Of a stretch of DNA of 64,000 nt, positions 1 through 11,072 are shown in pieces (the stretch's first letter is position 1; the number at the start of each line of letters is the position of its first letter). The notes beneath the pieces were generated by a model, which was not told the origin of the DNA, made no database searches, and saw nothing but the letters and a program-made list of their open reading frames with translations. The position numbers and the translations under genes were made by a program. Origin of the DNA: Acephala macrosclerotiorum (taxonomy: Eukaryota; Ascomycota; Leotiomycetes; Helotiales; Mollisiaceae); contig MU119278.1 of assembly GCA_014904845.1 (NCBI GenBank), positions 156,831 to 220,830 on the forward strand, read 5' to 3'.

Positions 1-3000
1 ATTATCCCAAGCAATGTGTGGCCTGCCATGGATTCTCGCAATGTCCATGAGGCCGAAAGGTTGTGTTTGACGGAAGCAAATAACTGACCAGCTATCTGAA
101 ACCACGAAAGAAGCTCGTTCTTGGGAATCTGCTGTAAGGCGATGAGTGCTTGGGTGTATAAAGACCTGGTATAGTTAGTGTTGAATTTAGAAGCTTCCAC
201 CTGATGGGGATATTAGCATCCTACCACGTCGGGAGGTCTTTCTGCATATTCAGAACGTCCGTCACGCTGGCCTAGCCCCTGTTTGGACGCCGATGCCGGT
301 CTGCGCGCCCTGAATGCCATAATGACGCGCAGCGACAAGGTGAAATGAAAGAGGGGAGAGTAAGAAGAGGAAAGAAATATGTACAAAGAACATAATGAGC
401 AAAATCGAATCTAAGGTGAGCACGCCATAAAAGATAGGTAAGAGATGTCACCACAGCCTTTGGCTTGCGTCGAGAAACCAACATTTTGGGAAGTGTTGCC
501 CTACCCCACATCCCGAAAAAGGCAATTTGCAGGTGATAGGCAGATCTTTGTTAGGATAACGATGAAGCATAGAGGAGGAAGAGATGTCCCAGATGAAGAG
601 TTGAAACAGACCTCGGTTCTGGCTTCCAGTCTGAATAGCCCTGCCCTTACCTATAAATTTCAGCAAAAGAAACGCGAACCACTATTACTTAGCCTTAGTG
701 CTTAACAATTAGATGAGATTCCTAGGTCGCACGAGCAGGGCCAACCGGACCCTACCTTTCATCTGATCATCTCAGACCTTTCTTTTGGAGATACTGCAAT
801 GCAGACTTCGGTCCTGTCAAGTCTGCTTGACAGGTTGGGATTCCTTCTCGGCTGAAGGCAGCATACTTTTTGAATACAAAGTCGGCGACCGAGAATAACA
901 CGGACTAGGAGCGTGAAGGTGAGTTGAAGCAGATCTTCCAGTAAGTCATCAAGTATCGCAAGACCATTCAGTCTCTCTTGATGAAGACTGATGATCTCTC
1001 GAATCTTGTTACCAGACGGCCAATGATGAAGAAAGAAACAAAGAGTCGTGCTCTACAGCTATTGGTAAGATCTTAGCAAAGACCAACCCCAGGACTCGTG
1101 CTAGGGTGTGCGTCTCTACATGGCCCGCTGCAGACGCTATCCTGCAAGATTCGGTGCAGAAATGGACGGACGGCCTGCCCAACTACTCGGTATCGACGCC
1201 AGCGTCAATTATCCACACTATGTTATGAGACCTGGTCCCAGTCTTGGATGACTTGCATCAGCAACCCTACTGCATCTGCCATGAGGCCAAGCTTCCGAAG
1301 CCACCCACCAAGAGCTAGCTCGCCGTTATCCGGCACAGTGGTACTAAGGATGTCGAGCATATGTTGCGGCTAGGGAGGCCATCCTCTCTTGGAGTTAGCG
1401 TTGATGCTCGAAGTGGACATTGCGGTTGGCTAGAGGAGACTGGCAGATGCAATATTTAACGAGGCCAAGGCTAGCCAAATGAAGTATACTGCTCTTGCCA
1501 GTCACATATCATCCGTCAAAGCAGATGAGCGTGTACTGCAGCTGGTCAAGCCCCAAGAGGCAGCTGTTCGGTCGTCATTGGGTGAATGGCAGACACACCG
1601 AAGGCCGGATTGTGCTGAACTCTTTGACGAGGATATGAGTACCTTCGAGAAGATATGGGCTGGCCGACGACAGCAGTTCTACATCAGAGAAGACTTGGGT
1701 CTTCGTGGCTTTGCCTGAAGTGTCGCGTTCTGACACTCGGTGTTATTTTCGGGTTTCTCAATCGAAGACAGGACGCCCTCTCCCTCGATGCAGCTCTGTG
1801 CTGGAATGTAGACAGATGCGTGAAATCAAATAGTGACCGGGGTATGAGCACCTAAGGCTTCTCCGCTGTGAGAGCATGTTCCACAGAAGCAATTGGAAAC
1901 CTGATGGTACTGTATGCTGACCGAGCTCCGGACCCCGCGATTTCACTCCCCTTCAATCCCCGGTTTCTCTCGAGCAACGAATAACCCCGCATAACCGAGT
2001 CCATACATTGGAATCATCTCCAAAATTGTGTTCGGTCTCCAACGAAAGGGGTTCGATGATACGTGCGATACTAACTCAACAACGGCCCGAGGCGGGATGA
2101 ATGCCTAGGTGGCGCAACCAACTCTCATCGCCGACGACCGTCAGCTTTTGGACACGCTTATTGGCGCCTTATGTTCTGAAGAAACGAGATTTAGTTCTAG
2201 AAGCGAAACAGAATGAGAGGGCTTACTGGTTGGAAGATCGCGAGCATGGCCCAATTGAGATTTCCACAAGGAAAAGGAGACATTGGTCACATCCTGGACA
2301 AGTTCCTTCGTGCTGGTTGCAACTTCATACCAACAGGCCCATGCCCTGTGCCAGACTTGGGAATTACCATCAAAAGAGGTACGGTTGAAGAGGATATATT
2401 GTCGCTTCGGTGCTGATGTTGATGTTGGTTGGGTCGAGTTGTCTGATTGCACGAGAACATTGAGGTCGGCTCGCTTGTTGAATGTCCGAAACATCCTGGC
2501 GCACGCCAGCGACGTAAGAAACACTAAGGTTACTGTACCTGTGGACTCAACTGAAAGAGCGAAAAGGTCAGAACAGGGCTTGAAAGACTGATCTCGGAAC
2601 GTGGATTTCCTAGCACTAAGCACAGGTCAAGCAATTGGGATTTAAAGACTTTGGGTGTGGGGTTGTGTGACGGTCACGTGCAGTAACCTTTAACTTCGCA
2701 GATTTCCTAGAAGCCAGACCCGATCGATGTTCAAGATGAGTGAGGAGGAACCCAATTCAAATACAAGAGAGGCAGTTATCATAAAGGGGCTAATGTGATG
2801 AATAAACATCTACAAAACCAGCGAGACTGCCCCGCATCCTGGCCTCTGGAAGACTCCACATTTCCATCTACTTTCACAACTGCCTCATTATCAACAGTCC
2901 CAAAAAGCCTTCATCTACATTCTCTATTTGCATCGCACAGGACAGCCAGTGAGATGACTGAGCTCAATGAGAGGTTTTCAGAATCTCCAAACCCTAGTCT

Positions 3001-3309
3001 CTTTTTGATGTCGTGTCCTCTCGATTTGTCAACGCGAGTGCGAGATGTCAGCATTTAGATAGAATGCATTCGCAATGTATATATCCGTACATATCAACGT
3101 GTGCCGCCGCGTTTAATGAGATCTCGTATCCTTTGGCCTCGAGATGGAGTCTGTCCAAATGCAAAGGTTCTCGAGCATGAGCTAGTCACAGTTTGGAGTA
3201 TACTTGGTTGGGCTAGTACTGTCTTCCCTCGCTCTCTCATCCTGAACATAAGGTACAATTGAGCCGAGGCTAATACTTGTATATAATCAGTTATCTTCTT
3301 CCTGCTCAA
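1..3309. other. gene-poor stretch, no supported gene
   Basis: Only short overlapping reading frames are visible. None shows a domain I recognise or chains to a neighbour by plausible introns. On the + strand around 900-1720, two frame-compatible pieces (about 1098-1373 and 1479-1718) read like a degraded protein, but stops separate them. The 2100-2620 interval also has competing open frames on both strands. This could be an eroded gene or chance. Confidence 0.5.
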
Positions 3310-5119
3310 AGTAGCAAGGAACCTGTTCTTCCATCCATTATCAAAATATCCTGGACCAAAGTTATGGGCGGCAACCACTCTCACGAACAATTACTTTGTA
3401 CTTCGAGGACGTCGAATCTACAAAGTCGCAGAACTTCACGATAAGTATGGATCAGTAAGATTTCATGTCTTCCTTGCCGTCAATTTTAGAACTGATCTTC
3501 TGTAAAGATCGTTCGGGTAGGTTCAAATGAGCTATCATACATCCACGAAGATGCCTGGAAAGACATCTACAGCTCCCACAAAACGACTAGCGAGCTCAAG
3601 AAGTCCGTCTAGGATCCAAATAGATCAGGAGGCCATGGGCTCTTCAACAACCCCACGACTGAGGGTCACAACAGATTCAGAAAAGCGATTGCTCCAGCCT
3701 TCAGCGACAAATCGATCAGAGATCGAGAAGGAATCTTGCAGGAATACATCTCGCTGATGATGCAGAGATTGGGAGAGAAGTCCAAGCAAGGAGTTGTTGA
3801 TCTTGTTCACTAGTTCGGCCGTCTAGGTTCAGAACTTAGTGATCGCTTGACGTTTGACGCTGACTTCAATGCATTGTAAGTCTCGCTACCCCGCACTTGA
3901 GATCTTGTTATTGATCTTTGAGTAGAGAATCTTCAACGGTGCCAGAAGTTGTCGAACGAATAGATTCCTTCCTCAGAAGATTAGCTTTGAGCTTAGCATG
4001 GGATGAATAGACGATCAGTTCCAGACTATGGAAAATATTCCTGAGCCTCAACTCCACTCGAGCATACATGAGGTCGGTGGTCCAAAGCAAGATGGCAGGA
4101 CGCCAGGTTAGACTTCAGCAAGCTGGAAAAGAAGAATATGATATTCCAAACTTGTAAGTGGTTATCGCGCGCTCCTATCCTTGCTTGACATAATCTGTAA
4201 TTGATGACTTTTGATGGTGTGTCATACCTAACGAAGAACCTAAACACACCCACAGGCCTCTCGCAGCAGGAAGCTGGTATTGTTGCGGGGGATTTCATCG
4301 TTGCTAGGAGTGGTACTTCTGCTACTACTCTTTCGGTGAGCTTCAACTTCCGATCACTCAAGCTTGACTCATATATCATGCAGGGTCTCATCTACCATCT
4401 CTGCACCAATCGATCCAAACTCCAAAAGTTGACCAACAAATCCGATCCGCCTTCAAATCAGAAGAAGAAATCACCCTGACCTCCACCAACAGCCTCAAAT
4501 ACCAAAATTCCGCCATCAGCGAAGGCCTGCGACTGTTCCCTGCGGGTCCGGAGACGACCAGAAGAGTGACGAACAAGGATGAGAATATGATCTGTGGAGA
4601 CTTGATACCTGCAAATGTAAGACACTCAATCCTGAGAATTTGCCTACCGTGAGAATATGCTGACGTGAAGTTCATGATAGACGAGAGTAGGAGTTTACCA
4701 TTGGGCACCAGGCCACCACTAAGGATAATGTAAGAACCCCAACGACTTCATCCCAGAGCGGTGGCTTGGCGAGAAAGAATACGAGGATGACAGGCGAGGC
4801 GTCGTCTAACCTTTCAACACAGGACCGATGAATTGCATTGGGCAAAAATGAGTTCTCCTCACGAGACTTCTGAGTGATGCATGCTAAGAATGTGTGAACA
4901 GTCTTGCGATATCCCAAATGAGAATCATGCTTGCGAAATTAATTTAGAAGTAAGTACCCCGCATACCCCGCCAAGAGAGGAAGAGAAGGATCGACTGACA
5001 ACGTCAGCTTCGACATAGAACTCTGCAAGGAAAGTGATGACTGGTTGAAGATGGATGCGCACACACTTGTGTACAAGAAGAGGCCGCTGATGGCTAGACT
5101 CAAGTCCGTTCGAGGTTGA
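3310..5119 (+). pseudogene. cytochrome P450 pseudogene
   Basis: This is a recognisable but broken microsomal P450, haem-thiolate monooxygenase family, of the fungal CYP65/trichothecene-hydroxylase-like kind (subfamily is a guess). The N-terminal proline-rich hinge is clear near 3330-3370 (YPGPKLW). The next block from about 3511 reads VRVGSNELSYIHEDAWKDIY, followed by a region with FRKAIAPAFS. A helix-I-like block lies near 4255-4335 and the K-helix ExxR (SEGLRLFP) near 4515-4545. The PERW motif is near 4750 and the haem loop near 4813-4846 (FNTGPMNCIG, with the Cys ligand kept but the usual Arg replaced by Met). A normal-looking last exon ends at 5117-5119 with a stop. In-frame stops occur, for example after ELKKSV, after VVDLVH, and on both sides of the haem loop, and the stretch between 3830 and 4240 is incomplete. 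No functional enzyme can be read. It lies beside the melanin genes but may be unrelated to them. Confidence 0.87.
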
Positions 5120-5406
5120 GGTGCAGGGGCAAGATCCATGAAAGGTCGCCACCCCGCGGCGAGTTGAGGGAAACGCTCATATGGAGGGAAAGCATATACA
5201 ACGAATAAATCTACGCGCAGAAATAATGTGTTGAAACAAACGCAGTTCGCAGAACCGCTTCTCGGGACATCCATGTTTTCCCAACTCCCGCTTACCAACA
5301 CTTGAACACCAGCCAGCAACCACTGTGTATATACATCGTGAAATGAATCTATAACATCCCAAGCATATTCTATATGATACATCTTCTTCAAGAAGAGCAG
5401 AGGAGC

Positions 5407-6336
5407 CTAGACTGGCGGTGGGACAGCATCAGCCTTCGGGATGTTGCCGAGGACCCCGCCTTTGAAGTTGTTGGCAGGGACGTTCTTTGTTGCTTTGGCA
5501 GCGGCAGCTTTATAGGCTGCGAAGTTCTCTGTTCCATTTGCACTGTTGACTATCAGCACCAAATCTTATTCCAAGACCCAAGAGAGCATGGATGTAGGAC
5601 AGCTTCGACCACTCCCTGTCCGAAGAGGCAAGCAAAGGAAACACTGACGCATTAATAGTCATCACCATGCCCAACTGACAATGCGGACCCTGTGCACAGT
5701 AGATAAACATCGGCTTCGTATCATTAATCGGCATATTAAACGTCTGGACCGTCGTCTCATTCGCGCTCACAGGCACGAACCCCGAATGAATGCCAGCAGC
5801 AGACGGATCCGACTGCTGAATCGGCATACATGGTTCCGCAAAACTAGATTGCGTGACAGTATGATTGATTTGGGAGAACTGGAACTGTACGATATCTCCT
5901 GGTTTTGCGGAGATCTCGTTGGGAGTGAAGACCAGAGACTTATTGAGTGTAGGTGAACCGACGACAACGGCGATGACTTTGTTTGAAGTGGCGCTAGTCC
6001 CCGCTGCTCCGCCGCCAGTGATGGGAGAGTTGGTACCGCTTGAACTTGTGGATGCGACTGGGAGACCAGAGATCGTTGAAGAGGCCTTTGGTTTGCCTCC
6101 ACCGGGTTTGTTACCTCCCGCGTCTGGGGATTATTGGGTACATGTCAGCACAGTCTTTTACCCAGTGGTTGTTTAGAAACGTCTCTACACCAGTCAAGGA
6201 GATTCTCCGACCTCCCAGATGGAGATAGATGACGAGGGGTGTATGAATATCTGGTCTACTGACCTGCGGATGATAGGCCAAGTAGCGAGCAGAGGACTAC
6301 TGCAGCCAAGAAGGAGATCTGGTGGAAGTGCATCAT
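5407..6336 (-). CDS. secreted cupredoxin-like protein
   Basis: The model has three exons: 6264-6336, 5649-6123 and 5407-5542, giving 227 residues. The first exon encodes a signal peptide (MMHFHQISFLAAVVLCSLLG...SSA). A Gly/Ser/Thr-rich linker follows. Then comes a single plastocyanin-like domain: KPGDIVQFQF, NHTVTQSSFAEPC, and the copper-site-like loop YCAQGPHCQLGM near its end. The C-terminal tail is Ala/Lys-rich (AAYKAAAAKATKNV). This layout is typical of the extracellular serine-rich cupredoxin-like proteins common in ascomycetes. They are usually wall-associated or GPI-anchored, but here the tail is not strongly hydrophobic, so simple secretion is likely. Copper binding is plausible from the His and Cys positions but not proven. 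It is divergent from the reductase gene at 7717, about 1.4 kb away. Confidence 0.87.
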
Positions 6337-7716
6337 GGAATTTTCTCGGGCTTGGGGTATGGGCTAGGATGTTTTTTGCATGGTATGAATTAGGAAAGTT
6401 CTTGAGGCTCAAGAAGGGACAACTGCATACTTATGAAGGGAAACTACGTTTTTAAATCTACACATCGCAAGCTTTCGGAATGGGAACGAGGGAAATCGCA
6501 TGAACTTTCAATGCTGCGCAGCTCTTCTATAATGATGAATTTCAAATGCTGCAAAATCTTCACCCCATCTTGACCAGACGGAGTGATGCGATATGTTGAC
6601 ATCTAAGGTACTGATGCGATTGAGGTTACAGAATAGAGTTTATCAGATAACAGAGTGTGGAGACAAGAGGAAACAGACCCGAGACGGGCTTCTTTCAGCA
6701 TCATGTCACTACGAGATGCCAATAGTTGGACAGATTGTCTAGCTTCGAAACAGAGTGATGTCTGTGTGACAATGGGCCAGTACCTAACCGAGCCCCCTAA
6801 AAGTCGATCCGCAGATCCTGCGCTTAAGACACGAGATGCGCCTGTGCTGCGCTCGCGATGGAGGGTCTAAAACATTTGACGCAGAGTCCTGACGGTCTTC
6901 TTGGCAGGAGGAAGACCGCTCCAAGATCTGGCTCTGATTGCTTGCGTTGGTGGATGGCGCAACAAGCCTAGTTCGGCAGTTCGGGGGCTCAACGGAAGAA
7001 TTTGTTCGGGTTCTCCCAGATCGATACGTAAGTCCCCCCCGCATTACCCGTATTTGGTGAGCAGCATGGACTCGAGATGCATCCAATCTGTGCAATGATA
7101 TTGCCATTATTTGCGGAAAAACGGAACCGAAATTGGGTCTAGTTCTTCTTTGTGGGCCTCACTCAGATGTTTTAACAATCTTATTAGATTGCTGGCGATC
7201 GCTCTCAGGGGTAAATTCGCTTCCTCCAGGCTTGTCGACAGGCATTGACCTCCGGAGCCAAGGATGCGGACACTGAACGCCACCTTTAGCGAAGCGGGAT
7301 AGGGTTAAAAATACCCTAAAGCCGCCTGTCGCATCGCATCGCATGGACAACTCTACGGACGTCCGAATCTTATGTACCTCCCACCAATATCTAGACACAC
7401 GGAGTGCACCACAGACAAGACACTTTCGTGAACGCGCATGTCAATCCTCAGGATTTCGCTGTTCCCACGGATATCACGGGCTATGTGAAGGTGGTCGGAT
7501 GGACTATGCGAAACCGCGAAGAGCGAGAGACCGAAAGCTGAGTTCGATTGACAGCGGATAGGATTATTGAGTGTTGTATAAAGGAGGACCATCTCATCAA
7601 GAAGTTTTTCCTGTATCATTCGCTCTAGCAATCGAACATATACACCCAGTATCGTCTCTTCTTTCAACAAAAAGTATCAATCAACCACTTTCCAGCACAA
7701 ACTTTCCACAGCCAAA
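6337..7716. promoter_or_regulatory. divergent intergenic region before BRN1-like gene
   Basis: These 1.4 kb separate the cupredoxin gene (-) from the naphthol reductase gene (+) and must hold both promoters. A TATA-like TATAAAG lies at 7577-7583, about 135 bp upstream of the reductase ATG, followed by a pyrimidine-rich leader. No credible gene is visible; the short open frames show no family features. Confidence 0.5.
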
Positions 7717-8739
7717 ATGTCGAGTGCCCCAGTCGAGACTGTTGTTTCCGCCGGTCCCACCACCAACAAATGGTCGACAGTAAACGGTCCTCTTGGTCTC
7801 GCATCAGCCAGTCTCGCTGGCAAGGTTGCCTTGGTCACGGGTTCAGGTAAGATTTGAACTCTCCAAATAAGCCTTCGGAAGCTAATATCAGGAAACAGGA
7901 CGAGGAATCGGTCGTGAAATGGCTCTTGAGTTGGGACGCAGAGGCGCAAAGGTTGTTGTCAATTACGCCAACAGCTCCGAGGCAGCTGAAGAGGTCGTTG
8001 CCGAGATCATCAAATCTGGAAGCGAAGCCATCGCAGTCATGGCCAACGTCTCTATTGTCAAGGACATCATTTCTCTTTTCACTCAAGCCGTTGCCCATTT
8101 CGGAAAGCTCGATATTGTCTGTTCCAACTCTGGTGTCGTTTCTTTCGGCCACGTCAAGGATGTTACTGAGGAGGAGTACGACCGTGTCATGGGCATCAAC
8201 ACCCGAGGACAATTCTTTGTCGCCCGTGAGGCGTACAAGCACTTGTCCATTGGTGGCCGTCTCATCATGATGGGCTCCATCACTGGTCAAGCCAAGGGTG
8301 TCCCAAAGCACGCCGTCTACTCTGGTAAGTAAAATACATGCCACGTGATCCAGGTCACCTGCTGACTTCTCGAACAGGTTCCAAGGGTGCTATTGAGACT
8401 TTCGTGCGATGCATGGCGATTGACTTCGGTGACAAGAAGATCACCGTCAACTGCATTGCTCCCGGTGGAATCAAGACGGACATGTACCACAAGGTTTGCC
8501 GAGAGTACATTCCCAACGGCGAGAAGTTGAGCGATGATGGTGTCGATGAGGTATGTCTAACTTTCGTCCGAACATTTGATCTTGAATCTGACCTGAAACA
8601 GTACGCCGCCACCTGGTCTCCTCTCCACAGAGTCGGTCTCCCAATTGATGTCGCTCGTGTTGTGTGCTTCCTTGCCAGCCAAGACGGCGAATGGATCAAC
8701 GGAAAGGTTTTGGGCATTGATGGCGCTGCTTGCATGTAA
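7717..8739 (+). CDS. BRN1: 1,3,8-trihydroxynaphthalene reductase (melanin SDR)
   Basis: The enzyme is an NADPH-dependent short-chain dehydrogenase of the THR1/BUF1/BRN1 type. It reduces 1,3,8-trihydroxynaphthalene to vermelone, and in many fungi also tetrahydroxynaphthalene to scytalone. Four exons (7717-7846, 7899-8324, 8378-8550, 8602-8739) give 288 residues. Visible motifs are the dinucleotide-binding TGSGRGIG (residues 41-48), [12 protein letters not shown] (118-129), the catalytic Ser170 in IMMGSITGQ, Tyr184 and Lys188 in YSGSKGA, and [11 protein letters not shown] (213-223). The chain ends in Met, as in the Magnaporthe trihydroxynaphthalene reductase; the paralogous tetrahydroxynaphthalene reductase ends in Ile. 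That supports a 3HNR-type assignment. All four exons join in frame with good GT-AG signals. It lies 2.3 kb from, and convergent with, the Cmr1-like regulator, and about 17 kb from the PKS. Confidence 0.95.
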
Positions 8740-11072
8740 ATTGCATGTTGGACTTTCTTATGATACCGGTCTGGGTTTTTTGGGTAAATGGCTGGCATAG
8801 AAAGCGGTCCGGCAAATAATGATCACCTTTCAACCATGTTTTGAAGATTGAACGAACTCAAATGAACCGGTGAATCGTGACCTCCGAAATTTTGGTTGGC
8901 TAGAACTTTGGTATGACCTGATGTAGAAGTTTTGTTGTTTGCGATCTCTCTGTTTGACGTGACAAGTATGTTTCAGGTACTCGAACTTTCGCGATTCCGT
9001 TGCGAACTCGACATGAAGATGGTTCCTTGACGATGACGCACTCTGTGTTGCACTACATCACTGCAGATGTTGGTAGAGGCTAAATGCACCACTTCGGAAA
9101 TATTTGAGGTTTATTGAGAATTCTGACGCGATTGGAGAAGAGGAGATAACGAGGAAGGAACTCTGGAGGTGGGAAGAAACGACAAGGGGAATCGTAAGCG
9201 AGAGAAGTAGCTCTACACGTGACACCCCCGCCTCCCCCTTTTCGCTCGCGGCGCCGCGAAACAAGGTTGTTCTGGAGGTTGTGATAAACTTTGTTGAGGC
9301 TTGGCGAGCGTTACATTAAAACCTTAAATCCACCATAATCTTCCGATTACACCGAGTCTAAATCCTCAAAAGGATTCAATTGCCCTTTCCCAATCCGTAA
9401 GTCATGGTAAGATCACTATCTGGACGTCCGGCGCTCGGACCCCTAACCGAAATAAATCTCCGAGTATCACAACCTCCAAAAGCATTCGCCGCACTCCAGC
9501 ATCTCGAACCTCACTCACCACATTTCTGGTACTGATCTGCAATCCTCTCAACCCCTCCCCCGCAGTCAGAACCCAATCTAATCTAATCTCATCCTTCGTC
9601 CCAACGTCCCCCACCAAGTAAGTCCCACGGACCAACGCACCGGCACACGGCCAGTATCTCCACCGACATCCTGCTTCTGCATTCTGCCGTGCTCCCGACC
9701 TCCGCCGTGATCTGCAGGACATTGGATGATATGCTTGGAATGCCACAGAATACCATCTAATCGCTCTCCCTTGCGTGCTCAAGTCCAGTCTGTCCTCCTC
9801 GCCTGTTGGTGGGGAGCGGATAAGGGGCCGACTTTCCCTGCTATCTCCCACCTTGTTCTGAGCACGAGTTGGATTCTTTGGCTAATGTTACTTTGGGTTC
9901 TAGATTGGGTACACGCGTCTGCGTCAATACCGATTCCTCATTCGTTCTTGGTAATCGGGACAGTACTATTGGGCCTCAGGTTGTCTTACCCCAAAGTATG
10001 GCTTCACCCGCGAGGAAGGTGACAAATGCTGCGAGAGGTACGCAAGCTTGCTTCCCAACATCGAAGCAGGCTTCTGTGGCACAACCTAGGATCGCCTGCA
10101 CTGTAGATCCAATGCAGAACATGGTACGGAACGTACGTTGCTCTTTCTTCGTGGCACTCAAGACTGTTGATGCTGGATTCCGGCACAGCCTGTTGATGCT
10201 ACGCAAGGGAATGATCGTCGACCAATGTCGAAGCCCGGTGCTTCTTCCACTTTGCCGGAGAATGCTCGCTTCAAGTTGCTGTTTGTTTACTGGACGCCGA
10301 ACTCATCAATGTAACTTGAACATCAACTTCGATCAACAAGAGCTCAGAAAAAACAACACAAGGTTACCAAACTCCCTCCCAAGGACACTTGAGACCATGT
10401 TGGTCATCTCAGTATCAAGACATTGAGTTCAAGCCAAGTCCTTGGTCAAGTCCGGAGCAGTGGAGCACACTCCCAAGGAAGTTATTCCGGACCTCGTCGC
10501 AAGGCAACACCAACCCTATCCGTCAAATACGACACTACAATCTTCAAGACGTTCACGTACAAGGTCAAAGCTCATCACTTGAGCAAGTTGAGATAAAGCA
10601 ACTTTCGGACTTCAGATTCGAACTAAGATAGGCAGCCCAACTTGGCCGTTCTATCTGAAGATGGCCGTCTCAATTTCCAAGATGCGAGGGGCATCTTAGA
10701 TGCCCTCGTCGAGCAGACTGTGAGTCGCGGCTTCAGGGCAATCATTCCTCCCACCCTGTCTAGAGAGCTGTGCCCCAAAATTTGCTTCAGGGAGCGTACC
10801 CGAAAGGCTCGAGAACTCACGAGAATGAGCAGGATGTTGCTCCAAAAGTGGTATGCATCATAATTTTATTGATCATAAAGCGTGCTAGTGGTCGTACTAG
10901 GTAATGCTATGAACACAACAAAGAACCCGCCATCAGAAGCCCAATTGATAGCCAACCCAGAAAATGCTGTTATTATCGCAGCTTTGAGACCCAGATCATA
11001 TCCGACCCGATCATGTCATAAAAGATACCAAGAACCAAAATCCATCGAAAAGTATTAAGGGTGTTGTGGCTT
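8740..11072. other. convergent intergenic region, no supported gene
   Basis: These 2.3 kb lie between the 3' ends of the reductase and the Cmr1-like gene. They should contain both polyadenylation regions. Several open frames of 60-185 codons occur on both strands between 9.4 and 10.9 kb. They overlap one another and show no recognisable domain or consistent splice pattern. I cannot support a gene. Confidence 0.5.

Noticed and set aside
4939..5391. 150-codon frame on the - strand
   Set aside because: It overlaps the last exon of the P450 pseudogene and the 3' region of the cupredoxin gene, and has no recognisable features.
9402..10426. Overlapping frames of 149 and 185 codons on opposite strands
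   Set aside because: They conflict with each other, lack domains and do not splice into anything larger.
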